Of a stretch of DNA of 64,000 nucleotides, positions 55,193 to 64,000 are shown in pieces (positions within the stretch are counted from its first letter, which is position 1; each line of letters opens with the position of its first letter). The notes below the pieces were generated by a model. The model made no database searches, was not told the origin of the DNA, and saw only the letters and a list, made by a program, of their open reading frames with translations. Source of the stretch: Burkholderia sp. Bp9142 (GTDB lineage Bacteria; Pseudomonadota; Gammaproteobacteria; Burkholderiales; Burkholderiaceae); NCBI RefSeq assembly GCF_003853415.1, contig NZ_QTPP01000010.1, positions 1-64,000 on the forward strand, in the 5' to 3' direction. The translations under genes were made by a program, and so were the position numbers.

Positions 55193-56310
55193 GCTCCGGC
55201 TACGGGGGACGTCGTCAGGAAACGTCCCGGCAAATACGGTTCGATGTCGATGGGCGGCCGCTCGCCGGTCATCAGCGCGGCGAGGAGCCGCGCACTGCCC
55301 GGCGCGGTCGTCACGCCGAGCCCTTCGTGCCCGACCGCGAGCCACACGCCCGGCCGCGCCGGATGCTCGCCGAGCAGCGGCAGGCCGTCCGGGCTCGCGG
55401 ACCGGAAGCCCGTCCAGGCGCGAATCCCGTTCAGCTCCGCCAGCTCCGGCAGGTAGCCGGCCGCGCGGCGCAGCATGCGCGCGAGCACCGGCGGCTCGAT
55501 GCGCGCGTCCTCGGTGTCGAACTGGCGCGACGAGCCGATCAGCAGCTGGCCGGTCGGCCGCGGCTGCACGTTGAATGCGACCGACGTGCCGTCGCTCGCA
55601 TGCGCGCTCGCCGCATAACCGAGCTCGACGAGCTGGTGCGACACCTGGCCCGGGTAGCGGTCGGTGATCAGCAGGTGGCCCTTCTTCGGGCGCAGCGGCA
55701 ATTCGGGCAACAGCGTGCGCGCGGCGACGCCGTTCGCGACGACGACGCGTTCCGCGCGCAGCGTGTCGCCGCTCGCGAGCGTCACGCTCGGGCCGTCGAC
55801 CGCCACCGCGCGGTCGCGGCGCAACGTGATGCCCGGCGCGCGCTGCAACAGCCAGCTCGCGGCGACGGGCGCATAGAGAATCGCGTCGCCGGGGATCTTC
55901 AGCGCGCCGCCAAGGCCCGCGCGCAGCATCGGCTCCAGCCGCGCGAGCGTTGCCGCGTCGATCAGCTCGCCCGCCACGCCGTGCGCGGCGAGCGTCGCCT
56001 GCTTGGCGCGCGCGAGATCCATCTCGTGGGCATCGGCGGCGAGCCACAGCGTGCCGCAGTTGCGGTACGCGCAGCCTTCCGGCATCTCGCCGGCGAGCGC
56101 ACGCCACAGTTCGATCGAGTAATGGCTCAGCGCGAGCTCGGCCGCGTTGTCGTCCATCGCGACGAGGTGCCCCATGCCGGCGCCGGTCGCGCCACCGCTC
56201 GCGTCGTCGACGACGAGCACGCGCAGCCCGCGCCGCGCGAGTTCATGCGCGCATGCCGCGCCGACGATGCCGGCGCCGATCACGACGACGTCGGTGCTGG
56301 TCTCGCTCAC
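55183..56310 (-). CDS. D-hydroxyproline dehydrogenase FAD oxidase subunit
   Basis: 375-residue D-amino acid oxidase-type (DAO) flavoprotein. [29 protein letters not shown] marks the FAD fold at the N-terminus and [17 protein letters not shown] with [20 protein letters not shown] the C-terminal FAD lobe. The start is GTG at 56310, overlapping the epimerase stop as GTGA. It forms the dehydrogenase with the HcnB-like and 2Fe-2S subunits and oxidises cis-4-hydroxy-D-proline to pyrroline-4-hydroxy-2-carboxylate. Confidence 0.88.
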   Translation of the reverse strand: MSETSTDVVVIGAGIVGAACAHELARRGLRVLVVDDASGGATGAGMGHLVAMDDNAAELALSHYSIELWRALAGEMPEGCAYRNCGTLWLAADAHEMDLARAKQATLAAHGVAGELIDAATLARLEPMLRAGLGGALKIPGDAILYAPVAASWLLQRAPGITLRRDRAVAVDGPSVTLASGDTLRAERVVVANGVAARTLLPELPLRPKKGHLLITDRYPGQVSHQLVELGYAASAHASDGTSVAFNVQPRPTGQLLIGSSRQFDTEDARIEPPVLARMLRRAAGYLPELAELNGIRAWTGFRSASPDGLPLLGEHPARPGVWLAVGHEGLGVTTAPGSARLLAALMTGERPPIDIEPYLPGRFLTTSPVAGALT

Positions 56311-57239
56311 GACACGATGCCCCAGCCGAACGGATCGTCTTCCTCGATCAGCAAGGTCGCTTCCGCGCTCAGGTGCGCGCTGCCGCGGATCGTCGGCACG
56401 ACGCCGCCGTCGGCCTGCGCATAGCTCGCCTGGAACACGCTGCCGATCACGCTCGCCTGCCGCCACACGACGCCCGGTTCGAGCTTGCCGTCGGCCGCTA
56501 GGCACGCGAGCTTCGCGCTGGTGCCGGTGCCGCACGGCGAACGGTCGTACGCATGGCCCGGGCACAGCACGAAGCTGCGGCTGTCGTGCTCGGGATCGTC
56601 CGCGAACAGTTCGATATGGTCGATCTCGCCGCCGTTCGCGCCCGTGATGCCGGCGCGCTCGAGCCCCGCGCGCACCGCGGACGAATAGGCGGTCAGTGCC
56701 GCGACGTTGTCGCCGGCCACGCGCTGGCCGTGATCGCTGACCAGGAAGAACCAGTTGCCGCCCCACGCGATGTCGCCCTTCACGGGGCCGTAACCCGGCA
56801 CGTCGACGGCGACGCCCTTCGCATGGCGGTACGCGAGCACATTGCGCACGCTGACCGACAGGTCGTCGTGCAGCGTCGCCTCGACGGTGCCGACCGGCGT
56901 TTCGATCCGGTGCACGCCCGGCGCGATGCGGCCCATGTGATGCAGCGTGCGCACGACGCCGATCGTGCCGTGCCCGCACATCCCGAGGTAACCGCTGTTG
57001 TTGAAGAAGATCACGCCGGCCGCGGCCTCCGGCGACACCGGTTCGCACAGCAGCGCGCCGACCAGCACATCGCTGCCGCGCGGCTCGAGAATGCACGCGG
57101 TGCGGTAGCGATCGTGCTCGCGCGCGAGCACGTCGCGGCGCTCGGCCATCGTGCCGTTGCCGAGCGAGGGGAAGCCGGACACGACGAGCCGCGTGGGTTC
57201 GCCGCCCGTGTGCGAATCGATGATCTGGATGCGCTTCAT
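56307..57239 (-). CDS. lhpA: 4-hydroxyproline 2-epimerase
   Basis: 310-residue proline-racemase-family enzyme that interconverts trans-4-hydroxy-L-proline and cis-4-hydroxy-D-proline. The two catalytic cysteines are Cys88 (GMCGHGTIG) and Cys236 ([10 protein letters not shown]). ATG 57239 is chosen because it reproduces the Cys88/Cys236 numbering of Pseudomonas enzymes; ATG 57242 directly precedes it. Both cysteines being present excludes the Thr-type trans-3-hydroxyproline dehydratase branch. It is the first gene of a four-gene minus-strand operon. Confidence 0.92.
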   Translation of the reverse strand: MKRIQIIDSHTGGEPTRLVVSGFPSLGNGTMAERRDVLAREHDRYRTACILEPRGSDVLVGALLCEPVSPEAAAGVIFFNNSGYLGMCGHGTIGVVRTLHHMGRIAPGVHRIETPVGTVEATLHDDLSVSVRNVLAYRHAKGVAVDVPGYGPVKGDIAWGGNWFFLVSDHGQRVAGDNVAALTAYSSAVRAGLERAGITGANGGEIDHIELFADDPEHDSRSFVLCPGHAYDRSPCGTGTSAKLACLAADGKLEPGVVWRQASVIGSVFQASYAQADGGVVPTIRGSAHLSAEATLLIEEDDPFGWGIVS

Positions 57240-57843
57240 CATGAGCCGTCCGAAGTGGGGAAAGGAGCATAGCTTCCTCCGTCGCGCGTCCGTCCGCTTG
57301 TGGCTTTTCGATGAGGACGGCGACGAAATCGGCATAGTGCGGAACCCCTCGCGCGGCCCTTCCGGCCACTGTGCCGATTTCGTCATTCTGCTCCGCGATA
57401 CGACTCAAGCGTGATGGGTGTTTGCACGGCGATACTGGTTGCACGTCGATGCCCCTGTCGTCGGCCGATACGAAGCAGGAGATTGCAGTGAGCCGAAACG
57501 CCATCCAGCGGACCGGAGTTTTCCCCGCCCTCAGCAACCGGTTCGTACCGGGCGCTTCCATCGCTTTCGACGCCGCGCGCCGCGCCGCACGGAACCGGGC
57601 GAACCGCTGACCGATTTTCCCCCGGCGGTGCAACGGCTCCCCCCGTCGCATCGCCAGTTCCGGTCCGGCATGGCCCGCACGGGCCCGTTCGCTGCAACGT
57701 CAGCCCGCGCTGCGCATGAACGGCCCTCGGCCCGCCCCGGTCGTTCGAACCGGTCGCACGCCGGCCCGCAGGTGCTGCGCCGCTGCTCCGTCGGAGCGCG
57801 GCGCAAGCCGCCCCTGCCCCGATATTTCCCAGGAGACAAACCC
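57240..57843. other. Divergent regulatory region of the hydroxyproline genes
   Basis: About 600 bp between lhpA and the permease gene without a convincing long gene. It holds the large inverted repeat 57322-57384. A 40-codon frame at 57488-57610 has AGGAGA before a GTG start (MSRNAIQRTGVFPALSNR...) but no known relative. No terminator is evident. Confidence 0.55.
57322..57384. promoter_or_regulatory. Large inverted repeat, candidate operator pair
   Basis: Arms 57322-57339 (GACGAAATCGGCATAGTG) and 57367-57384 (CACTGTGCCGATTTCGTC) complement in 17 of 18 positions around a 27-bp spacer, itself with short CGGAA/TTCCG arms. It lies about 80 bp upstream of lhpA. There is no T run, so it is not a terminator. 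Confidence 0.55.
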
Positions 57844-59469
57844 ATGCCAGGCCAAGGCAACACACACCCGTCCGTCCCGCTTTCCCGTTCCGTGCCCGCC
57901 GACGGCGGTCACGGCAAGTTCAAGAAACAGCTGTCGCTGACCGACCTGACATTCATCGGCCTCGGTGCGATCTTCGGTTCGGGGTGGCTGTTCGCCGCGA
58001 GTCACGTGTCGACGATCGCCGGCCCGGCCGGCATCTTCTCGTGGCTGCTCGGCGGCTTCGCGGTGCTGCTGCTCGGCATCGTCTACTGCGAGCTCGGCGC
58101 CGCGCTGCCGCGCGCGGGCGGCGTGGTCCGCTACCCGGTGTTCTCGCACGGCCCGCTGCTCGGCTACCTGATGGGCTTCATCACGCTGATCGCGTTCTCG
58201 AGCCTGATCGCGATCGAGGTGGTCGCCGCGCGCCAGTACGCGGCCGCGTGGTTCCCCGGCCTCACCAAGGCCGGCTCGAGCGACCCGACGACGCTCGGCT
58301 GGCTCGTGCAGGCCGCGCTGCTGTGCTTCTTTTTTTGCCTGAACTACTCGAGCGTGAAGACGTTCGCGAAGGCGAACAACGTCATCAGCATCTTCAAGTT
58401 CATCGTGCCGCTGTCGGTGATCGCGGTGCTGTTCACGTTCTTCAAGCCGGCCAACCTGACCGTGCACGGCTTCGCGCCGTTCGGCATGCCGGGCATCGAG
58501 ATGGCCGTGTCGGCCGGCGGCATCATCTTCGCGTACCTCGGCCTCACGCCGATCGTGTCGGTCGCGAGCGAGGTGCGCAATCCGCAGCGCACGATCCCGA
58601 TCGCACTGATCCTGTCGATCCTGCTGTCGACGCTGATCTACGTGCTGCTGCAGCTCGCGTTCATCGGCAGCATCCCGACCGACATGCTCGCCGCCGGCTG
58701 GCATGACGTCAGCAAGGCGTTCTCGCTGCCGTACCGCGACATCGCGCTCGCGCTCGGCGTGGGCTGGCTCGCGGTGATGGTCGTCGCCGACGCGATGATC
58801 TCGCCGAGCGGCTGCGGCAACATCTACATGAACGCGACGCCGCGCGTCGTCTACGGCTGGGCGAAGACGGGCACGTTCTTCAAGGTGTTCACGCGCGTCG
58901 ACGAAGCGTCGGGCATCCCGCGCGCGGGCCTGTGGCTCACGTTCGGCCTCGCGATCTTCTGGACGATGCCGTTTCCGTCGTGGGAAGCGCTGATCAACAT
59001 CGTGTCGGCCGCGCTCGTGCTGAGCTATGCGGTCGCGCCCGTGTCGGTCGCCGCGCTGCGCCGCACCGCCCCCGACCTGCCGCGGCCGTTCCGCGCGGTG
59101 GCGTTCGGCATCACCGGCCCCGCGTCGTTCGTGATCGCCGCGCTGATCGTCTACTGGTCGGGCTGGGACACGGTGTCCTGGCTGCTCGGCCTGCAGATCG
59201 TGATGTTCGTGATCTATCTCGCCTGCCGCCGCTGGGTGCCGACCGCGCATCTGAGCATCGCCGAGCAGGTGCGTTCGTCCGCGTGGCTGATCGCGTTCTA
59301 CGCGGCCATGATCGTGCTGTCGTACTTCGGCGGCTTCGGCGGCACGGGCCAGCTCGCGCATCCGTACGACACGGTCGTCGTCGCGGCCGTCGCGCTCGTC
59401 ATCTACTACTGGGGCGCCCACACCGGCATCCGTTCCGACAAGCTGCAGCTCGAGGACGACGAAGGCTGA
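57844..59469 (+). CDS. APC family permease, probable hydroxyproline/proline importer
   Basis: 541-residue transporter with about 12-14 helices. TM1 carries [22 protein letters not shown], the APC glycine motif, and later blocks [13 protein letters not shown] and [16 protein letters not shown] are of the same superfamily. It starts after AGGAGACAAACCC. It lies upstream of the ketoglutarate-semialdehyde dehydrogenase gene in the same orientation and divergent from lhpA, so an imino acid substrate is inferred from context. Confidence 0.87.
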   Translation: MPGQGNTHPSVPLSRSVPADGGHGKFKKQLSLTDLTFIGLGAIFGSGWLFAASHVSTIAGPAGIFSWLLGGFAVLLLGIVYCELGAALPRAGGVVRYPVFSHGPLLGYLMGFITLIAFSSLIAIEVVAARQYAAAWFPGLTKAGSSDPTTLGWLVQAALLCFFFCLNYSSVKTFAKANNVISIFKFIVPLSVIAVLFTFFKPANLTVHGFAPFGMPGIEMAVSAGGIIFAYLGLTPIVSVASEVRNPQRTIPIALILSILLSTLIYVLLQLAFIGSIPTDMLAAGWHDVSKAFSLPYRDIALALGVGWLAVMVVADAMISPSGCGNIYMNATPRVVYGWAKTGTFFKVFTRVDEASGIPRAGLWLTFGLAIFWTMPFPSWEALINIVSAALVLSYAVAPVSVAALRRTAPDLPRPFRAVAFGITGPASFVIAALIVYWSGWDTVSWLLGLQIVMFVIYLACRRWVPTAHLSIAEQVRSSAWLIAFYAAMIVLSYFGGFGGTGQLAHPYDTVVVAAVALVIYYWGAHTGIRSDKLQLEDDEG

Positions 59470-59540
59470 CGCGCCCGCTTTCCCCTTCCCACTCCGGCCG
59501 GGCGCACCCCGCCCGGCCCCCGCATTTTCCGAGGAAAACC

Positions 59541-61133
59541 ATGCAACTCACAGGTCAGCTCCTGATCGGCCAGTCGGCCGTCGCCGGACAGAACGGCACC
59601 CTCCACGCGATCGCCGCCGCGACCGGCGAACCGCTCGAACCCGCGTTCGGCGGCGCGAGCCTGCGCGACCTGGAAACGGCCTGCGCGCTCGCCGACGAAG
59701 CATTCGATACGTACCGCGAAACGCGTCCCGAGCAACGCGCCGCGTTTCTCGACGCGATCGGCCGCCACATCATGGCGCTCGGCGACGATCTGGTCGAGCG
59801 CTGCGTCACCGAAACGGGCCTGCCGCGCGCACGCATCGAAGGCGAACGCGGCCGCACGGTCGGCCAGCTCGCGCTGTTCGCGTCGCTCGTGCGCGACGGC
59901 GGTTACGTCGATGCGCGCATCGATCCGGCCCGCCCGGAGCGCAAGCCGCTGCCGCGCGTCGACCTGCGCCTGCGCAACGTCGCGATCGGGCCGGTCGCCG
60001 TGTTCGGCGCATCCAACTTCCCGCTCGCGTTCTCGGTCGCGGGCGGCGATACCGCATCGGCACTCGCGGCCGGCTGCCCGGTGATCGTCAAGGCGCACTC
60101 CGCGCACCCGGGCACGTCCGAGCTCGTCGGCCGCGCGACCCAGCAGGCCGTGCGCGAATGCGGGCTGCCGGCCGGCGTGTTCTCGCTGCTGTTCGACGCG
60201 TCGCGCGACATCGGCCAGGCGCTCGTCGCCGATCCGCGCATCAAGGCCGTCGGCTTCACCGGCTCGCGCCGCGGCGGCGTCGCGCTGATGCACATCGCGG
60301 CCGCGCGCCACGAGCCGATTCCGGTCTATGCGGAAATGAGCTCGATCAACCCGGTGCTGCTGTTCCCCGCCGCGCTCGACGCGCGCCGCGACACGATCGC
60401 GCCGCAGTTCGTCGCCTCGCTCGCGCTCGGCGCCGGCCAGTTCTGCACGAACCCGGGCCTCGTGCTCGCGGTCGACGGCCCCGCGCTGCGCGCGTTCGAA
60501 GCCGCGGCGGCCACCGTCGTGCAAGCGACTCCCGCGCAGACGATGCTCACGCCGCACATCCACGCGAGCTATGCGCAAGGCGTGGCCACCCTGCGCGCAC
60601 ACGACGCGGTCGAGCTGCTGGCGCAAGGCGTGGAAGGCAGCCGCTACCAGGCGCGCGCGGCGCTGTTCGCGACGTCGGCGGACGCGTTCATCGCGCACGC
60701 CGAACTGCGTGACGAAGTGTTCGGCCCCGCGTCGCTGATCGTGCGCTGCCCGGACGCCGACGCGCTGCATCGCGTGCTGAAAGCGCTCGAAGGCCAGCTG
60801 ACGATCGCCGCGCATCTCGCCGACGGCGACGCCGCGCTGTTCGCCGCGCTGCGCCCGACGCTGGAGCGCAAGGCCGGCCGCATTCTCGTCAACGGCTTCG
60901 GCACCGGCGTCGAGGTCGGTCATGCGATGGTGCACGGCGGCCCGTTCCCGGCCACGTCCGACACGCGCACCACGTCGGTCGGCGCACGCGCGATCGAGCG
61001 CTTCCTGCGCCCCGTGTCGTACCAGGACGTGCCGGACGCGCTGCTGCCCGACGTCATCCGCGACGGCAACCCGCTGAACGTGCCGCAACGCATCGACGGC
61101 GTGCCCGCGCCGCGGGAAGCGCGCGATGACTGA
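59541..61133 (+). CDS. 2,5-dioxovalerate (alpha-ketoglutarate semialdehyde) dehydrogenase
   Basis: 530-residue aldehyde dehydrogenase. Catalytic Cys302 is in [10 protein letters not shown] and Glu265 in YAEMSSINP; the cofactor-binding segment includes [27 protein letters not shown] and GFTGSRRGG. This form ([16 protein letters not shown]) is typical of NADP-dependent ketoglutarate semialdehyde dehydrogenases, the last step of hydroxyproline and some sugar-acid routes. It overlaps the Ldh-family gene by 8 bp. Confidence 0.92.
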   Translation: MQLTGQLLIGQSAVAGQNGTLHAIAAATGEPLEPAFGGASLRDLETACALADEAFDTYRETRPEQRAAFLDAIGRHIMALGDDLVERCVTETGLPRARIEGERGRTVGQLALFASLVRDGGYVDARIDPARPERKPLPRVDLRLRNVAIGPVAVFGASNFPLAFSVAGGDTASALAAGCPVIVKAHSAHPGTSELVGRATQQAVRECGLPAGVFSLLFDASRDIGQALVADPRIKAVGFTGSRRGGVALMHIAAARHEPIPVYAEMSSINPVLLFPAALDARRDTIAPQFVASLALGAGQFCTNPGLVLAVDGPALRAFEAAAATVVQATPAQTMLTPHIHASYAQGVATLRAHDAVELLAQGVEGSRYQARAALFATSADAFIAHAELRDEVFGPASLIVRCPDADALHRVLKALEGQLTIAAHLADGDAALFAALRPTLERKAGRILVNGFGTGVEVGHAMVHGGPFPATSDTRTTSVGARAIERFLRPVSYQDVPDALLPDVIRDGNPLNVPQRIDGVPAPREARDD

Positions 61134-62148
61134 GCCGCTTGCCGAAGTCGTCCTGTCGCTCGATGAGGTGCACGCGCTCGCGTTGCGCGTGCTGACGCAC
61201 CACGGGATGTCCGCTGCGCACGCGCAGGCGATCGCCCGCGTGATCACGCAGGGCCAGCGCGACGAGTGCCACTCGCACGGCGTGTACCGGCTGCTCGTGT
61301 GCGTGCGCTCGCTGAAGAAGGGCAAGGTCGATCCGCAGGCCGTGCCGACGCTGCGCCGGCTGTCGTCGTCGATCGTCGCGGTCGACGCGCATCGCGGCTT
61401 CTCGCTGCTGAGCTTCGAGACCGGCCTGCCGGTGCTCGTCGAGATGGCGAAGCAGCACGGGATCGCCGCGATGGCGATCAACCACTGCTATCACTTCTCG
61501 GCGCTGTGGCCCGAGGTCGAGGCGATCGCCGCCGCGGGGCTGGCCGGCATCGCGATGAACCCGAGCCACAGCTGGGTCGCGCCGGAAGGCGGCCGCGAAC
61601 CGGTGTTCGGCACCAACCCGATCGCGTTCGCGTGGCCGCGCCCGGACGGCGTGCCGTTCGTGTTCGACTTCGCGACCAGCGCGATCGCGCGCGGCGACAT
61701 CGAGCTGCACGCGAAACAGGGCAAGGCGATCCCGCCGCACTGGGCGATCGATGCCGACGGCCGGCCGACCACCGATCCGAAGGCCGCGCTGCAGGGGGCG
61801 ATGCGCACCTTCGGCGGCCACAAGGGCTCGGCGCTCGCGGCGATGGTCGAGCTGCTCGGCGGCGCGCTGATCGGCGACATGACGAGCCAGGAGTCGATGG
61901 ACTTCGACGAAGGCGTCGGCGCGACGCCGTGCCATGGCGAGCTCGTGATCGCGTTCGACCCGAAGGTGTTCCTCGGCGACGCACTCGACGCGGGCCTCGC
62001 GCGCGGCGAGCGGATGTTCGCGTCGATCACCGGGCAAGGCGCGCGGCTGCCGTCGCAGCGGCGCTTCGACGCCCGCGCGCGCAGCCTCGCGCACGGCGTG
62101 CGGATTCCGAAGGCGCTGTACGACGAAATCCTGACGCTGCTCGACTGA
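61126..62148 (+). CDS. Ldh family oxidoreductase, probable delta1-pyrroline-2-carboxylate reductase
   Basis: 340-residue NAD(P)H-dependent reductase of the malate/L-lactate dehydrogenase (DUF-type) family. Signature blocks are [10 protein letters not shown] near residue 46, [48 protein letters not shown] and [15 protein letters not shown]. Relatives beside hydroxyproline genes reduce delta1-pyrroline-2-carboxylate to L-proline. It overlaps the dehydrogenase gene, so co-transcription is certain. Malate/ureidoglycolate dehydrogenase activity is less likely given the context. Confidence 0.85.
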   Translation: MTEPLAEVVLSLDEVHALALRVLTHHGMSAAHAQAIARVITQGQRDECHSHGVYRLLVCVRSLKKGKVDPQAVPTLRRLSSSIVAVDAHRGFSLLSFETGLPVLVEMAKQHGIAAMAINHCYHFSALWPEVEAIAAAGLAGIAMNPSHSWVAPEGGREPVFGTNPIAFAWPRPDGVPFVFDFATSAIARGDIELHAKQGKAIPPHWAIDADGRPTTDPKAALQGAMRTFGGHKGSALAAMVELLGGALIGDMTSQESMDFDEGVGATPCHGELVIAFDPKVFLGDALDAGLARGERMFASITGQGARLPSQRRFDARARSLAHGVRIPKALYDEILTLLD

Positions 62149-62430
62149 CGTGCCATTGCGGAACGGGGCGCGGCGTCATCGCCGGCAGGTCGGGCGATGC
62201 ACCGCCGCCCGGTTCGCCCGGCGAGGTCCTGCGCCCGCCTTCCACGTGCGCTGCCCGGCGCACCGCCCGCCCCCCCTCGCCCGCTCCCGCGGGCGCCGCG
62301 GGCCCGACGGCTGTGGGATAATCGCCCAGTTTGCCCAGGGCGCAGCTCAAGAGGTTGTTCGCACGGGCGCGCGAGAGGCCTTTATTCCCGTGCCTCCACC
62401 CTTTTCCGCGATATTTCTTCAGCCATCACA

Positions 62431-64000
62431 ATGCCCACATACCGTTCCAAAACCTCCACCGCCGGCCGCAACATGGCAGGTGCGCGCTCGCTGTGGCGCG
62501 CCACCGGCATGAAAGACGACGATTTCTCGAAGCCGATCATCGCGGTCGTCAACTCGTTCACGCAATTCGTGCCCGGGCACGTGCACCTGAAGGATCTCGG
62601 CCAGCTCGTCGCGCGCGAGATCGAGGCCGCCGGCGGCGTCGCGAAGGAATTCAACACGATCGCAGTCGACGACGGCATCGCGATGGGCCATGACGGCATG
62701 CTGTATTCACTGCCGAGCCGCGACATCATCGCCGACTCGGTCGAATACATGGTGAACGCGCATTGCGCGGACGCGATGGTGTGCATCTCGAACTGCGACA
62801 AGATCACGCCGGGGATGCTGATGGCCGCGATGCGCCTCAACATTCCGGTGATCTTCGTGTCGGGCGGCCCGATGGAAGCCGGCAAGACGCGTCTCGCGAA
62901 CCCGGTCACCAAGACCGTCGAACTGAAGAAGCTCGACCTCGTCGACGCGATGGTGATCGCGGCCGACCAGTCGTATTCGGATGCCGACGTCGCCGAAGTC
63001 GAACGCTCGGCCTGCCCGACCTGCGGTTCGTGCTCGGGCATGTTCACCGCGAACTCGATGAACTGCCTGACCGAAGCGCTCGGCCTGTCGCTGCCCGGCA
63101 ACGGCACGGTCGTCGCGACGCACGCCGATCGCGAGCAGTTGTTCAAGCGCGCCGGCCGCCGCATCGTCGAGCTGACCCGCGAGCACTACGAGCAGGACGA
63201 CATGCGCGCGCTGCCGCGCTCGGTGGGCTTCAAGGCGTTCGAGAACGCCATGACGCTCGACATCGCGATGGGCGGTTCGACCAACACGATCCTGCACCTG
63301 CTGGCGATCGCGCAGGAAGCCGGCATCGACTTCACGATGAAGGACATCGATCGCCTGTCGCGCATCGTGCCGCAGCTGTGCAAGGTCGCGCCGAACACGA
63401 ACAAGTACCACATCGAGGACGTGCACCGCGCGGGCGGCATCATGGCGATCCTCGGCGAGCTCGACCGCGCCGGCAAGCTGCACACCGACGTGCCGACCGT
63501 GCACGCGCCGACGCTGAAGGATGCGCTCGACCAGTGGGACATCGTCCGCACCGAGGACGCGGCAGTCCGCACGTTCTACCTGGCCGGCCCGGCCGGAATC
63601 CCGACACAGGTCGCGTTCAGCCAGGACACACGCTGGCCGAGCCTCGACCTCGATCGCGCCGAAGGCTGCATCCGCTCGTACGAACATGCGTTCTCGAAGG
63701 AAGGCGGCCTCGCCGTGCTGACCGGCAACATCGCGCTCGACGGCTGCGTGGTGAAGACGGCCGGCGTCGATGAAAGCATCCTCGTGTTCGAGGGCTCGGC
63801 CCACGTGACCGAGTCGCAGGACGAAGCGGTCGAGAACATCCTGAACGACAAGGTCAAGGCCGGCGACGTGGTGATCGTGCGCTACGAAGGCCCGAAGGGC
63901 GGCCCGGGCATGCAGGAAATGCTGTACCCGACGAGCTACATCAAGTCGAAGGGCCTCGGCAAGGCATGCGCGCTGCTGACCGACGGCCGCTTCTCGGGCG
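62431..64000 (+). CDS. ilvD: Dihydroxy-acid dehydratase, 5' part
   Basis: The first 523 codons of ilvD, cut by the window edge. It converts 2,3-dihydroxy-3-methylbutanoate to 2-oxoisovalerate in branched-chain amino acid synthesis. Iron-sulfur cysteines are in CISNCDK and [31 protein letters not shown] and [14 protein letters not shown] are further hallmarks. The N-terminus [26 protein letters not shown] is the E. coli-type long form (about 616 residues in total). A GATAAT at 62317-62322 could be its -10. Confidence 0.95.
   Translation, partial: MPTYRSKTSTAGRNMAGARSLWRATGMKDDDFSKPIIAVVNSFTQFVPGHVHLKDLGQLVAREIEAAGGVAKEFNTIAVDDGIAMGHDGMLYSLPSRDIIADSVEYMVNAHCADAMVCISNCDKITPGMLMAAMRLNIPVIFVSGGPMEAGKTRLANPVTKTVELKKLDLVDAMVIAADQSYSDADVAEVERSACPTCGSCSGMFTANSMNCLTEALGLSLPGNGTVVATHADREQLFKRAGRRIVELTREHYEQDDMRALPRSVGFKAFENAMTLDIAMGGSTNTILHLLAIAQEAGIDFTMKDIDRLSRIVPQLCKVAPNTNKYHIEDVHRAGGIMAILGELDRAGKLHTDVPTVHAPTLKDALDQWDIVRTEDAAVRTFYLAGPAGIPTQVAFSQDTRWPSLDLDRAEGCIRSYEHAFSKEGGLAVLTGNIALDGCVVKTAGVDESILVFEGSAHVTESQDEAVENILNDKVKAGDVVIVRYEGPKGGPGMQEMLYPTSYIKSKGLGKACALLTDGRFSG

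Noticed and set aside
1..64000. CRISPR arrays, tRNA or rRNA genes, IS elements, prophage
   Set aside because: I looked for regular spacers, cloverleaf ends, transposase motifs and phage structural genes and saw none.

Overview
The window is high-GC bacterial chromosome with tightly packed genes. Its families (H-NS-like protein with a KYRDP/TWSGRGR C-terminus, PPK2, C4-type porin, gsiABCD peptide operon, pca and gentisate catabolism, hydroxyproline catabolism) point to Burkholderia, probably the B. cepacia complex and perhaps a secondary chromosome. That placement is inference; no rRNA or origin lies here. I saw no tRNA, IS element, prophage or CRISPR array.

Layout. 1-9.1 kb: end of a GH3 beta-glucosidase, a DUF4865 gene with a possible 35-aa membrane peptide, a LysR regulator, a YigZ/IMPACT protein, an H-NS-like protein, PPK2, an HxlR regulator divergent from an alpha/beta hydrolase with matching palindromes in front of both, gamma-glutamyltransferase and a YdjM-type membrane protein. 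9.4-16.1 kb: the large helicase Lhr, a YjeH-like amino acid exporter and a HigB/HigA-like toxin-antitoxin pair. 16.2-20.3 kb: pcaQ and pcaHG (protocatechuate 3,4-dioxygenase), separated by an XRE regulator and a YebB-like papain-fold protein; the PcaQ-type promoter block occurs on both sides of that pair.

20.8-31.0 kb (minus strand): a ten-kilobase peptide-scavenging operon with RpiR regulator, isoaspartyl peptidase, the GsiABCD ABC importer, P1 and M55 aminopeptidases and an AraC regulator, many joined by ATGA/GTGA overlaps. Divergent from it, 31.4-36.5 kb, run an MFS transporter, a GH31 glycosidase and a porin. 36.7-45.8 kb: BetT-type BCCT transporter, a three-TM protein, a methyltransferase, a lipoprotein phosphoesterase coupled to a di-haem peroxidase, a small gene behind a LexA-type box, a MocR regulator and a DUF2917-like protein.

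45.9-53.5 kb: a sulfide-type module (BigR-like ArsR regulator plus two YeeE/YedE halves), then the complete 3-hydroxybenzoate/gentisate route (transporter, 6-hydroxylase, maleylpyruvate isomerase, fumarylpyruvate hydrolase, gentisate dioxygenase) with a divergent LysR regulator. 53.5-62.1 kb: a hydroxyproline/D-proline cluster (epimerase, three-part D-hydroxyproline dehydrogenase, APC permease, ketoglutarate-semialdehyde dehydrogenase, Ldh-family reductase), with no gene visible for the usual deaminase step. The window ends inside ilvD.

The most notable signals are the duplicated PcaQ promoter around the XRE/YebB pair, a structured 10-bp-flanked element sitting exactly at a gene overlap in the hydroxyproline operon, the SOS-type box before an unknown small gene, and several long perfect or near-perfect operators.
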